This document shows, piece after piece, positions 1 to 13,170 of a stretch of 64,000 nt of DNA. Origin of the DNA: Albula goreensis (Eukaryota; Chordata; Actinopteri; Albuliformes; Albulidae). Location of the stretch: positions 1,783,501 to 1,847,500 of the forward strand of contig CM040748.1 of NCBI GenBank assembly GCA_022829145.1, written 5' to 3'. Numbering within the stretch: the stretch's first letter is position 1; each line of letters opens with the position of its first letter. A program made the position numbers and the translations under genes. The notes below the pieces were generated by a model. The model saw only the letters and a program-made list of their open reading frames with translations, made no database searches and was not told the DNA's origin.

Positions 1-1366
1 TACCAACCGAACTGCCTCCTTATATTAGATCTGAGAGCTCCAGTAGAGTTGGAAAATGAGTTTGTGCGCACTGCACTGTTACGAGTCCCTGCTCACTGTT
101 TCAGCGCCGCTGCAAACAATAACACAGGGAGAAAAACTAACCACTCAGATGGGTGTGTTTTATTCTACAAATGTGTTTCAGCTCTATCGGCTCGACAAGG
201 ACTGTGAAAAGGCCAGTTCTGTCTGTCAGAAGAACGTGATTCGATCAACGCCTCAGAGCGATTGTAAAAACTCTCACAAAACAAGAACAGGAAAAACAGC
301 TTTGAGAGGAGAGTGTAGGGAGCATTTGGCAGAACACAGTCTCTCAGATCCATATTCAGGCCCGTAACTGTCCCGGCACAGGAGTCTTTAAAGGTCAGGT
401 AGTGTAACCGGCAGGAGGGAAGAGAAATGGAGTTCTAAGGGAAACTAATTCTCATCAAAATAAATTGGTTTTCATTTCTCAGTGGCTCAGATTGTAACTG
501 ATGGTCCAGTGTGGGGTTGAACATGTGGGATGGGGAGTCGTGCTTTCACACCTTTGTGGCTTCCCGCTCCAGGTGAAAGCCAAATGGCCGCCGTGAATAG
601 GAAGAGAGAGACACCGCGTGCAGTGACTGTGGAGAGCTGTGGCACACGCTGTGAGCGATTCAGAGTGGAGAGAAAAGGATGAGGGAAGAAAGAAGAAAAG
701 GAGCAGGCCCAAATCCGGCAGTGACGTGACTGTCAGTGTGGAGACCTGGCACCTGGCGAGGGGGGGGGGATTAGCGCTGGATTTTAAAATCTGACACCTG
801 GTGCTTCGTCCCAGCTGATAAAGAGGAGGCTCAAAGCAGCCAGCGCCAGCCTGAATTCGCCGCTTGGACAGTAAAACACGGCAAACATGATTCCATTTCT
901 TTACACGACAGCCTGAAATTCCTCTCATCTTTCACCTGAGAACCGTACCATTTCCCCTAAACCTGAGATCTCACCTGGGCCCTCAATACGGACAGGTTCC
1001 TGTGAGGACTGCAGTGAGAGGTGTTGGTATACCCATCAATATTCATATTTTTATTAAAAACACCAGTTTGTCATGTCATAATGCAGCTAAGAGTGAAATT
1101 AGACAATAGAAACGCCTGAAGGCTGACAGCGAACCCCATAAGGCACATAACAGGATGTTGGGGAAAGATTTGTGGGGGGTAAGAAAAACAACCCACTTTT
1201 GAAACGATTCCAATTCATACAGCAACGCACGGCCGCACCATCTGCTCCCAACCTGCAGAGACAAACGACCCGGAGAGAGAGGAGAGACACCAGAACAGAA
1301 CCAGGACAGGAGGAGAAAGGCACCCCTTCACAGTGCGGTTTCACACACTCGCCCTTCTGACGTCTG

Positions 1367-1380
1367 CCTGCAGGGGGCGC
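1367..1380 (+). promoter_or_regulatory. CTCF-like motif
   Basis: CCTGCAGGGGGCGC matches the 14-base CTCF core (CCASYAGRKGGCRS) at 13 of 14 positions, on the plus strand. It lies in CPPED1 intron 3. Two other motifs with the same orientation are at 8676-8689 and 43330-43343. Binding is inferred from motif only. Confidence 0.4.
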
Positions 1381-2996
1381 AGGGCCTGCAGCCTGCCTCA
1401 GTCACATGACCCTTACTGCCCTGGTCCTTCCTGCATCGCATCAACCAATCAATGAACTGCTCCCAAATTTAACAGGACAATCTCAGCAACAGAACAGGGA
1501 AGGACAGGGTGAAGTGGCTAGATCACTTGACTCTTCAGAGATTGGTCTTTTCACATGGCTGTTTGTACCCTTGCACAAACCACTTTGCCTCAAGAACTCC
1601 AGCAAAACTCCATCTGAACAAAAACATTTTCAATGCCAAAAAAAAAAAAAACCCAACTGACGTGCGTGTACAAATATGCCTCATACATCTATAACAGACC
1701 TTGTAAAAATCCATGTTCCATCATCTATAAAAAAAACATGCTTGCGTAATTATAGATTAATGTTGCCCAGTTATGGCTAAACTTTGCCAGTGTTTCACAG
1801 AAGTTATCCTTATTGAAATTCAACCAAGGAGACTGATTTAAATCACACGCATGATCACGCCCAAAACCACCTCCCAGGCATCAGACAGACCCTCCGCACG
1901 GCGAAGATCTGGACCTCAGGATGATGATTTCAGACATTAAATTCATGCGCTCTCGGCTTTCACATCCACAGAAACTGTAAGCGAAAGAGCGCTCATTAAA
2001 CCCCGCCAGAGACGGGCATAATGAAGAATTCACAACAGGGTCCAAGTTTGTGTTAAATAAAACAGAACCCACTCCCGATCAAACTCGCTAATCACACGCG
2101 CTCGCCTGTGATCTATATTTAAAATGCTCTGTAACAGACTTTCAACATAAACCAGATACATAATTGATTTCGGAACATGTGAACATGTGTGAGAATAAGA
2201 TATTACTCTGTTACATGTATGACAAACATGGAAATGAGGAGAGAGTTCCATGTTCAATGTCCATCCTCACTTAAATTATGTAAACCTAAAGAGCACCTCT
2301 CAGAGGCAACAGAAGTCATTACAGCCTAAAAAACAAGACATGGTGAAAATGCACAAAATTAAAGTCAATGAGCACAGACCAGCTCCAACACTGAAGGAGG
2401 CCTTCAGCTAAAACAGTCACTACTGAAAGGCCATACGCTCCGGGGTTTTAATGGGTTTTGATTAACAGTGCCCCGACTGCGTGTCAGAAAAAAGCAACAT
2501 GATAACGGCTTTGGACAGCTTTCCCCATTATCATCATGGCTGCTTCTGGAGGAGCTGAATTATCCGAGCATCCAGCGTCAGTGAAAACTGCTTTATTAAG
2601 CTAGTTGTTTAGAATCCCATTCTAGGCGGTACTGCCATTGCTAAGTAATGGATGAACTCTGATCTGCCCCTTCTGGCCTGTCTCCTTGTTGCAACATGTG
2701 AGAACAGCAGAGAGAAAGTTATATCTTATTTCTCTTATTTCTAAACAATTTCTAGGGAGTATGGTGCATCTGACTGAATGCTTTGGCCTGCAGTGAAGAA
2801 GTAAACAGCTTCAGCCTGTTAGTATTAATGACACACATGTGCAGCATTTTCCAACACTGTGTTAGAAAGATCTCCTATCGTTAGCTCCTGTCCTTAGTCA
2901 TATGATGGAATGTTCATGGCTGTATTAAATTATGACATCACAATTGTCAGAATTGCCATGATGATGACTGTGGCCATTTCAGCAAGCCTGCTCTAA

Positions 2997-3062
2997 ATGG
3001 GGGTGGGGGTAGGTGGGGATGGGTGGGGCTGGAGGTTGGGGGTGGGGTAAGGTAGGTGTGGC
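2997..3062 (+). repeat. G-rich low-complexity stretch beside the exon 3 donor
   Basis: Runs of three to five G separated by T or A (for example GGGGGTGGGGGTAGGTGGGG) over about 65 bases. The G-rich strand is the template strand of CPPED1, so the pre-mRNA is C-rich here, starting about 22 bases after the donor GT. It could form a G-quadruplex in DNA; it is not a protein-coding feature. Confidence 0.6.
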
Positions 3063-3085
3063 TTGGTTTGGGGGTGTGATCGTAC

Positions 3086-3508
3086 CTGCCTGCCGGAATC
3101 GCTTGATAAGGCTCTCCCTGACGCCTCGCTGCAGGTTGAAGTAGTCGTCCTCCTCGTCTGGGGTGCGCAGGTACAGCGGAATGTGCTGGAAGATGAGGGT
3201 GTGTCGGCGGGGGCTCCGGGCCGCGGCCTGCAACTGCTCCTCCAGCCACGCCTCCTGTGCGTCCCGCAGCTCAGGGCATGCCGACGCGTCGAAGAACAGC
3301 TGTGAGTTCAGCACCAGGCACCGCACCCCCCCCACCCAGAAGCTGAAGTAGTCATCGCCCCACCCTCGGCGGTACAGCTCCACCGTGTCTGGCGTCGGGG
3401 TGTTTCCCAGGTCGTGGTTCCCGCTGACAAACACGAGCGGGATGGCAGGATCCGTACCCCTCAGAGCCTCCTTCAGGTCCCTCTCCTGCTCTGCCCGGGA
3501 CGGCGTTC
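3086..3508 (-). CDS. CPPED1: CPPED1 exon 3, central metallophosphoesterase region
   Basis: A 423-base exon with acceptor TTTGGCAG (AG at 3510-3509) and donor GTACGA (3085-3084), phase 1 at both ends. It encodes about residues 95-236. Visible landmarks in order: the GNHD metal-binding motif (residues 124-127) inside LVFVSGNHDLGNTPT; WGDDYFSFWVGG (144-155), a signature of this family; LVLNSQLF (159-166); and QHIPL (202-206) with its metal-ligand histidine. It ends ...KRFRQAG. The family's next segment, which carries the final GHYH-type metal motif and roughly the last 75-80 residues, is not found in 1-3085 on the minus strand and is inferred to lie left of the window. The exon is distinctly GC-rich compared with its introns. 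The reading frame has no stop or frameshift. Confidence 0.95.
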
Positions 3509-5380
3509 CTGCCAAACAAACAGCCGCACATCAGGACTCTTCCAAAACAGGAACAGTTTAGCTGAGAATCCTTTTATTCTGCCAGCCATTAAACCCAACA
3601 TTAATGTGGAGGACGATCAGGTCAATATCCATTTGTTTTAATGTAACTGTAACCAAGTGACTGAGTCTCTAGTGCTGTCACACACCTGCTGTCAAGCCCA
3701 ATCTTATGTCACTGACAATAACAGTTTATAACTTTTTTCCCCTCTTATATAAGATTCATTATTATCTACCCTATGCAGAAAAGCCTCCAGTCACTTACAG
3801 ACCAAACGCAGAATGTACCCGTGGTACACCTGGGAATGCAATTCTGCAGCATGTCCACGGACCCAAACGCGTTTTCACTGATAAAAACTCAGGGCTCATT
3901 AAATTTTTACCGCGTAAACATGAGCAGACTTGAGATTGCAGATATAATGTGATCTGGCAGATACATCATCAAAAGCAGAGAAACGCCTCGCTCCACGGCT
4001 CAGATTACGCTTCAGAGCCGACCTGTCAATCACTGATGTGCATACAGGATGCATGTTGTGTGACACACTGAGTTATGGACTCTGATTGGGCATTGGGGCC
4101 CCTTCCCTGCACTTTTTCAATAAAGGATGAGACCGGAGGTGAGGGGGCAATTTTCTGCGCTCAGAGGGGACTGGGATCGTATAAAGTGCGTGTTACAAGG
4201 TTAAAGAAAGACCACAAATCATCGGAATGACAGCTCCCGTCGTGTGAGCGAAGCCGTCGCCGTTTTAATGCAGCTTTTCAGCATCTGCGGTGACAAAGAA
4301 ATCACCGCGATTCATACCCTACCGCGCTTTTATTAGCCACGGCAGAGCGCGGGCGGGGGGGCACCATCTGTGGCCGCGCCGTCCAGAACATAGCATGGAC
4401 CTACAATGATTTTTAGAGGGGGTGGGGGCAGAAAGAGAGAAAGACACACAAAAAGAGAGAGAGAGAAAGAGAATGAGAGTAAGAGAAACACCTGGGCCAC
4501 CAGGATAGAATCGAAGCGTTCCATCACAGAACCAATTCCAGCAAAAAAGAATTAAATGAAATGATAAGGATCAGATATCCAGGGGTTGGAGTAGGCTGGG
4601 AGGGGATGGGAAGAGTCAGGCTTTGGGAGTTTAAGAAGCGTTGGCCGTTATGTTTTACTAACAGCTCTGTTCAAACTCCCGACCTCCAGCAGGACAGGAG
4701 GACTGAGAGAGGCAGAGTTTCACTCGCCCTCGTTCTCCAGTGGGGAGGCAACACGCTTAGTGTTTTATTTCTGTACTGACAAACAAAACATATCACACAC
4801 CCATAGACTGGACAATCTCTATCAATTACGATCCAGTCAGAGGGTGAAGAAAATATTCCAAAAAATAATGTTTATTTTACAGTAAACTTCAGAAAAAAAC
4901 TTAAGAAAAAAGGTGTACCCAGCTCAGCTAAAATCAGAAACCAGGTCTCATCTCAATGTCTGTTACTGAGAATACCAACTCTCCCTTACCCCCTCCCCCA
5001 TCCAAATCATAAAACACACTCCATCAAATTATTATAAATCTTTAGACAAACAGACGGACTGAGGAGTTAGAAAAGTCTGATTACAAAGTGAACAGTATTC
5101 AAATTAAACCCAGGAAAAAATAGACACTGAACAAATAGGAGAAAAGAGAATCAATCCTAAAATAACATTCCTCTCTGGCCCGGCTGACACTTAAATGGCA
5201 GTTACATTTTGAATTTTTGAATCAGTGAAGTAACAGCCTTTGTCGGTCTTTAACATGCCAGACGGGGAGTCTAGCTGCCTAACGCAGATGAAGCCTAACG
5301 CAGTCTGTTGAAAGAACCGCAAATGAAAGTGATGTGGAGAACGTCAGGAAAAAAGGACAATGGGTAAATAAGACAAAATT

Positions 5381-5420
5381 ACATAATAATTATATAATAA
5401 TAAATATATAATTATAAATA
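5381..5420. repeat. AT-rich low-complexity patch
   Basis: Short run of alternating A/T (ATAATTATATAATAATAAAT and similar) in CPPED1 intron 2. No coding or regulatory meaning is claimed. Confidence 0.5.
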
Positions 5421-6295
5421 CAGACAGACAGGCTCACAGAACCCTGGAAGTGACCAACGCTGGTGCAAAGTGAGTCCACTGCCTCGTTTGCGTTTCCCCT
5501 TGCTGTCAAACACAGAATCATAAGACAGACTTCAGTCTAATTTAGAGGCTACAATATCTCATCTACCTGAAACAGTGAGTATCACAGACGAACACTAACG
5601 CCACACACACAGGATACTGCTGGAGGAACATGACCCTGTAAACGGCTGAAAGATTTACACGACACAGCATATATCACCTATTCTATCTTTTAACTTACAG
5701 TGCTCTAACTTTCCAAACACACTTACACATTTTCCCCAGTTATCTGAGAAGAAAATCTCTCATTAGGCCATAATTAGATTTCAGCTTCAAATTTGCATCC
5801 CGGTACAGGTTAACATAATCTTAATACAGACTCTATAAAAACTATGACCTGATCGGTTTAAAAAAATGCATGTTGCACCAGAAAGTTTTGGAAAGTGTGA
5901 CTGTGTGACGGCGCGGTTTAGGCAGGATCTGCGACTCACGGCTCGGTCAGTGACACAGCGAGCCCTGGGACCGCCCCGGCTTTCTCAGAGAACCAGCCTC
6001 CGGTTCTGCGCTGTGCTTCTGACGCAGCCTTCTCCAGCTGCTCCACGTGAGCCCTGGCTCCCCCAAACCCCACAGAAACCCATTAAAAGCGGGTGCAGAT
6101 AGATCCCTATCAGCAAAGCACACTGAGCGGCCGTCGCTAACTGATTTCCCGCTAGTCATTTCCACTGAAGTGCTGGAATTCCACCGAGATCCTGACTTTA
6201 TCCACTTTCAGCGGTAATTACCAGGCTCCCATGTTGGGGCTGGGGAATGGGTGTTAGAAAATGACCTCCTTTTCACCTTTCTAAACCCCCTCTCC

Positions 6296-6395
6296 TACAT
6301 ACACACACACACGCAGCAAACACACACACACATACATACATACACACACACGCAAATGCGCGCGCACACACATACATACACATACTCATGCACAC

Positions 6396-6433
<38 letters not shown>

Positions 6434-6778
6434 CTGCACACACATGCGCAAACGCACGCACACACATACATAAACACACTCACACACACACACATACATG
6501 CACATACTCATGCACACACACACACACACACACATACACATACTCACACACATACATGCACATACTCCTGCACACACACACACACCTGCGCACACACATA
6601 CATGCACACACTCCTGCACACACACACCTGCACATACTCCTGCACACACACACACACCTGCGCACACACATACATGCACACACTCCTGCACACACACACC
6701 TGCACATACTCCTGCACACACACACACACCTGCGCACACACATACACACACATATACTCATGCGTACACATACATGCA
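6296..6778. repeat. Complex CA/CATA microsatellite with 72-bp higher-order unit
   Basis: About 480 bases of CACA, CATACATA and CTCCTGCACA blocks. In the right half, CATACTCCTGCAC recurs at 6561, 6633 and 6705, a regular 72-bp spacing, so a longer unit has been duplicated at least three times over the dinucleotide background. Many overlapping open frames on both strands (poly-His/Thr or Cys/Val) arise only from this composition. Confidence 0.9.
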
Positions 6779-7059
6779 CCCCAGCAGAATCTCATGGGTA
6801 TCCTCCTCCCTCTGAGATTAAACTCCGCCCTGATGCTTCATCTAATCCACCATTTCCACACTTAGTTTAAGCCACAGCGATGGCCCAATGGCCCCGCAGA
6901 TTGAAAATTCAAGGACTTATGTGGTTAGGGTGGGGCAGGCCGTCAGCTACACGTTCCACAGGATGATCATTAAGAGGAAGGACTCATGGGGGCGGTTGGG
7001 GGGTTAGAAATGTAATCAGATTTGGTTCATATCGGGCCACAGCGTACAAAGTCGTGCAG

Positions 7060-7330
7060 GCGTGTGTAATGAACGCCGCGGCGACTGAGAAGGTTGATGA
7101 AGCCTCCTTCAAATCCTGCACTCTCAAAATCACCTCCGCCATCAGGAGCAATCCATACCGGGGACGGTCGGGCTCCAGCGCTAATGGCTAATTAACATAT
7201 ATTACAGCCAGATACAAATGATAATGCAGCTACGGAGGCCGGCTGCGCATCAGGACCGCGGATAGAGCGTGAGTGAGGGCGTCCGCGTGGAATCGCTAGC
7301 GGCAGCTCAGGAGGGCAGCGATGAACGGCC
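7060..7330. promoter_or_regulatory. Candidate conserved non-coding element
   Basis: Repeat-free, compositionally complex stretch in CPPED1 intron 2 with a homeodomain-type core (GGCTAATTAACATATATTAC, about 7185) flanked by GC-rich, CpG-containing sequence. It looks like an enhancer but conservation cannot be judged from one genome. Confidence 0.2.
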
Positions 7331-8675
7331 GTGCCAGTTAAACCAGGACCAAACAGACATGTCTGTGGAACAGCTGGTTCACACAAAAGTTTTCTCTTTA
7401 AAGGATTTGGGAGGAAAAAAAAAAACCATCAGAGAGAGCGGAATTTGACAACCTACCCGAGAGAGGGGAGGACAGTCAGGGCCGTCACAGAGAGTAAACT
7501 CTCTGGCGTTCTCAGCCTGTTCAGAGGCGCTGACATTAATGAGTGTTGACACACGAGCGTTCAAAGGTCCCAGGTGCTCGCAGGATGTTTTCCCTGAGCC
7601 GTTAAAGGTTGTTTATCTCCGGATAAATTAAATAGATTAAATAGATTAATATAAATTACAGTCTGCAGTCCTGCATTAAATCGGGAGATATAGCGGACCT
7701 TTGAAGCTACTCTGAACACGTGTGACCTTCCAGGTACTTCCATAGGGAGACGGCACATAATTATGCAATCATTAACTACAAGGAAACTCCTGACTCACAT
7801 TTGTGGGTCACTGGAGTGTGATATTCTGTCATTTTGAAGGTTGTTTAATTAAATAATGCTATGTTTGTCAGATAAGGACACACCTCCCTGTTTCATAGGG
7901 TTAATTTTACTTATGATCTGTTTACTTATATCTTTAGACACCATTTAAAGGTCTAGGCCAGCCATATGTAGTGACAGGACTGAGATGCTGTTCAGTCGAT
8001 CTGGTGGTGAAGAAGGGATAGGGTTAATCTCCGCACCTTAAGATCGTCCAGACCTCTGTCACCCTTTCCCCATGTTCAGCAGAACCAGAGACTGATGTCA
8101 GCACCTTACAATATGGATCAATCTACCGCATAAGGAGAAAAAAACACACACCACACAGAGCCCCAGGAGTGTAAGAAAACCCCATTAATACCCATTAATA
8201 TATAACAAAAATGCTGTTTGTATCAATTTTGTATTTTCTGTTTGTAATTGGGAAGGCAAGGTGGGTCTTATACTGGGAGATCTTCTCACTTCCCCTCAGG
8301 CAATTTCCAATCGTGGAGCTCATGTAGACATACAGAAATGCGGGAAGATAATGCTCTTCCATTAATGCTAAATAAATAAATAAAGATCACGATACAAAAC
8401 GAAAAAAAACTGCAGTACATTCATATGATGATGGCCACGCTGTCTATTTATGGGATGTTGAGAGTCAAGCTACCAGCTGCTCTATTTTTCACATGCGCAA
8501 TTACATGACGCATTACGGTAGTAAGAGTGGGAGGATGGGGGAATCTTACAGGTTTTTGAGGGGCGTGTAGCCAGTGCACTCTGATCCCAACATTCCTGAA
8601 TCAGCTCGGAATCTGAGAATCAGAGGGACGGACTCCAGCGGGCCGTGATCCACAGTGTTGGTGTCTGTGAGCTGG

Positions 8676-8689
8676 CAGGCAGGGGGCGC
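8676..8689 (+). promoter_or_regulatory. CTCF-like motif
   Basis: CAGGCAGGGGGCGC, continuing into TGTG, matches the CTCF core at 12 of 14 positions on the plus strand. It lies in CPPED1 intron 2 and faces the same way as those at 1367 and 43330. Confidence 0.35.
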
Positions 8690-11600
8690 TGTGTTTTAGC
8701 GGTGCGGGCCGTTGGCAGCAGATGGTGGGCAGAGGAGGGCGGGCAGCACCGTGGCACAGCTGGGTGTGCGGTCCGGCTCACCCTCACACATCGAGCCGAA
8801 ACCCACAGCTCCAGCAAACTGTGTCAGGGCCAGCAGGCCGATTACACTTCTGGCAGCGTTTCAGTCTACCGTTCCTGGACAGTGTGGCCTGTTTTTCTGC
8901 TATTCCAGTAATGTCCATCTGGAAGGCAAAAGACTGAACTGGCAGCAATCTTTCAACACAAGCTTAACAGGATCTCAATTTCATCTGTATTTGTTGATAA
9001 ATGTCATCTCTAACTGACAGCCAAATTTTCCCGTTAAGAAAATCAAGTGAAGATTACTCATCAGTGCATTCGCTCTGTAAAAAAGTGTTCTGTTCCGTGC
9101 CCATGGATTTCACTGCCAAAACAATATAAAATTTCCGAAGAAAATTTCATACAGACAGTGCATGTAGAAATGGAGGGGTTAGCCAGAAGAACGTCCAGAT
9201 CATTACGGATCCTATCGCTGTCTGAAAATGTCCTGACTCAACAAGAGCTCTGTATACTGTCAAAAATGTGACTTACACAAATAAGAAAAAAAAAGACATG
9301 GCTTCATTAAAAAAAAAAAACCTAAAATATGCTAATTATCTGCCAATGGGATGAGAAACAAATTATGTCTTAAAACAAGGGATATAAAATGGCTTGAGGA
9401 CGGTAAACTGTCATCTCTGTGCATTTTCATGTTGATGTTGACCCACAGCTGCAGAAGTAGGCCTGTAGACTGTAAGCAGGTACTGCCAGGCAAAATGTAG
9501 AGCCGCCCTGATCTTTTAATATACCATGGGAGAACTCTGTGCTGCCGTCCAGTTTAAAATGACTAATATTTGGCAACACCACCCTGAAAATAGATGATGA
9601 TAAAAAAAAAATCTGAAATATAGATACATCGATTTTTATCTCTGGGAACTGGGGAGAAAAAAAATGAAATTGAATCTTGGCGAGCCTACCCTAGAGTAAA
9701 TTTCATTGACTGGCTGGGAAAAAGATATTGGAAACAAATAAAGGTCTACTCATCCGATCCCAGATCAGTGAGGCAGAGATTTCTGCGCTCTGTGCTCAGC
9801 TGTGTGCACTGGCGTAATTAGATAACAAAGCTGATGAGAGCAGCCTGTGACACTTTGGGTCGTGGATTCAACACGCACATGAACAGCCATGAAACCAAAC
9901 CCACCCCCCCCCCCCCAGCACACACACACTCACTTCAGTATGTCAATGCTAAAACAGCCAGGTCTGACAACAGAAAAACACACAAGCTACACTTCCAACC
10001 AGGCAGTAGAGAGCTAACTCTCTACTCTAACTCTCTTTGCTTGTTCAGAGTAAATTGGTTGGTAGAGGTGACCAGGAATGATTGTAACACAGGGAAGCTC
10101 TAACACTTTCGATTTCTCCACACAGGAGTAAGCCAGAATCATGTAATCATTAGCGTACAGGCCCACTTCCTGCCTGAGCTCACATGCAGAGTTCCGTGCT
10201 CCTGTGAGCAACTCTGTCAGTGTTATAGTCAAAAAACTTATCTGAGGAAAGAAAGTTATTTTTTTTGACCACATCTATTTTTGAGTTATGACGTGTGTGG
10301 TTCAGCTGGAAGGATAAAACCTTTATTTGATTAAGCACCAGTCATTCAGCTGATATCTAATGCATTTCATGACCATGAATTTGGAGTCATCAATGATACG
10401 ACAGACTGCTCTGACATGGAGGACAGGTTCGGGGACGGCTGTGACAGGATTTTCAAAAGTTTCACAACTATCCCTTAATTATGATTAAGGTTGTTTCTTG
10501 CAAACCAAACAATGGAAGCAAAAAAATGACAGGGGAGTGCCCGCAGATACTCTCTGAAAAGCCTCGAATGAGGTTGTACAGGGTGGATCTGTGTGATCTG
10601 TGACAGAGTGAGACCAGGTCCGGTGAGCTGCTCAGAGCAGGCTGCTGCAGAGCCAATAGGGTGTTGCCAGATGAGCAGGAGGAGGGGCTTACTAATGAAA
10701 GTAACTGATCTGATTACGTTTGTCTCCTCATTAGGTAAGTAAATGATTGGAACATGATAGTTGTGAGTCAGGTCAATGATGAAATTTTGTATTGGTATTG
10801 CTCCAAATTAACTTCTTTAAATCAAAAAACATCGACAGATATAGAGGAGGACTGAAAAAATGTGAAAGTGTTCAAATGGAGACACATGCATATGCGTGAG
10901 TGCACACCAACACACCATGTCAACCTTTTAGGATTATAAGTAGGCTCCTCAATAATGTTTTTTTCAGCAATAACATTGTATTTGCTGAGCTTCTGCACTT
11001 TCAGCTGTGTGTTACATTTAACTCCAGGTACTGGTACAACTATCCCTGGCTGCGGGGTAGAATGTAACATTTCACTTCTTGTAGTTGAGATGAATTTTCA
11101 CTCTCTCTATTAGCATTGGCGATATGGGGATAATTTCATTTTGAAGCGTACACATGTGAGTACTTGGTCTCGAATTTTGAAAGGTCTAGCACAAATAAGA
11201 GCAGAGTAATGTAAAAAATGTTACAATCACCCGCGGTCTCCCCTATCATCAGTATTACATTTTAAGAAAAACTTCCTTCATTTTGTTTGGCTTCATTATA
11301 TCTACGAAGCACAACTGCCTACAACTCCCATAAGCCCCTCTGATTGACAGGTAGCTGATTGCGTGAGTGAATAAGGGTGATGCACCGGCAAGCTGTGGCT
11401 GTTAGACTGTGTTTAGTGACAGTGATTTGGGTCAACAGGCTCCTGTGATCACTGCCCTCCATTCATCGCACCCACGCCCCCCTGAGACGCAGTAAAAATG
11501 GCTGAATGGCTGGGAAAGGTTCCCGTTCTCAAGTGCCCCAAAGGGCCTGGATGCTATTTAGGAGAGGGGGAGACGGGCCTGCAGACTGCCCCTGCTTAGT

Positions 11601-13053
11601 GGGTCCTTGGGGACTCATGCTCTGTATGCCCTGGCAATGTGAGAGAGCGCCACATTTAAAGACCATCAAAAAAACATAATGCTATTAAGGTATGATTAAA
11701 AATTTAACCTATTATTAATTTTATATGCATCCAATATCATTAACTTTTTATCACCCATGTTCCTTATTTTTCCTTCAGGACAGAGATGACCATGGGCTCT
11801 GACCGAAGAGTGGGTATTTCTGCCGAGCACTGATATTAAACTGCAAAATTTGTGAAAAAAAAAAACTCCATTCTGACTAAAAAGCAGTGCCACAGTCTAA
11901 AATGGCAATCTGTCAGGTGAAACAAAACAACCAAATTACTCTCCGTAAAATGTCAAACTTATTTACAGAACCAAAACGATTTGCACTCCGGTGTTAAAAA
12001 CAACGAATAGCCTTTAATGTTTCAAATGCATTAACACACTAGTTTAAAGTCCACATTTGTTGGCCTTTAAAGAAATCCACAGTCATAATCTGGAGTCAAG
12101 GGCATCAAATTAATGCACAGAGGTGAACTGGAGGAGAGTTAATTATTATTGCAGGTTCTGAGAATTAAAAAACAAAGTTTAAATTAAATGATTAAGTGCA
12201 CTGACCTCTACATTTATTGAAATCTAAATGTAGTAATTAAACATTTGCTGCACGGACCGCTTCTCCTCAGAGACACTGGCTCTGTCTCCCAGCTTCCCAA
12301 TCTCCCACGGACGAGCGAAAAGAGGAGCTGTCTAGCCTACACGCCCATAAGTGCTACACGGCAGGGTTTACTCCATGTATTTCACTGTCCACTAAAATGA
12401 AAACAGCCTTTTTAAATTCCGAGTGTTGCCACTAACACATGCTGCTGAATCCTCTACAATTCCAGGGCTTTGGAGAGTCTGACATTCACTGGGCTGTAGA
12501 GCCTGGTTAGAGGTACGAGCTGAGTGTTTACTTTCCCATCCTCAAGTGCAAAGGCACAGGGAATCCAAAGATTTACCTTTGAGCCTTCAAATTCATCATG
12601 TTCCCCCATTTAGGATATTGCTGGGTGCTCTGACATCATCAAATTCATAACACAGACCAATTATAATGTAACAACCTGATGTATTTCATATACAGGAATC
12701 TATTTACCTGTGTGAATGAGGGATTGAAAGTCTTCAAAAGAGTTAGATTGAGCAGACAGACAACCACTTGGAGACATGGTATCTGTTGATTGAATTGGTG
12801 TTGAGTCAACATGAGCAATGGGAAAAATGCAAAAAAAAAAACCCAGAAAAAAAAAGAACACATCCCTGAAAACACTGTTTGCTCACACCTTTCAAACAGA
12901 GGGAAGCAGCATCGGTTGCCTCCACCTGGACACGGACCAAAATTATTTGACCAAACCAGAAGAACCCACAAAGATTTTGTGAAAACTGGGGTACAGGAAG
13001 GAAGAGCAGCAAAAAGGTAGCTAGCAAGGAGTTTAACAGCAGTTTCTCAAAAT

Positions 13054-13055
<2 letters not shown>

Positions 13056-13091
<36 letters not shown>

Positions 13092-13105
13092 ACACGCACG
13101 GATGC

Positions 13106-13137
<32 letters not shown>

Positions 13138-13170
13138 AAACACACACATGCACGGACGCACGCACACACA
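13056..13170. repeat. CA microsatellite
   Basis: Interrupted (CA)n tract of about 115 bases with short GCACGGATG-type interruptions. Minus-strand open frames over it are artefacts of the GT repeat. Confidence 0.9.

Larger units (their letters stand above)
1..3085 (-). other. CPPED1 intron 3 (partial)
   Basis: Non-coding DNA downstream of the exon 3 donor. No open frame here resembles the missing last CPPED1 exon: I looked on the minus strand for a reverse-complemented GHYH-type motif and saw none. Contents include an A-run at 1637-1650, a CTCF-like motif at 1367-1380, and a strongly G-rich stretch at 2997-3062 next to the donor. The remainder is unremarkable mixed-composition sequence. Confidence 0.75.

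Noticed and set aside
1-3085. Last CPPED1 coding exon
   Set aside because: I looked for a GHYH-type motif on the minus strand and saw none; it is probably outside the window.
3307-3327. REST (RE1)-like site in CPPED1 exon 3
   Set aside because: The left half site matches well but only about 17 of 21 bases fit overall, and the sequence is fully explained by conserved coding (LVLNSQL region).
6251-6870. Open frames rich in His/Thr or Cys/Val on both strands
   Set aside because: Produced entirely by CA/GT microsatellite composition.
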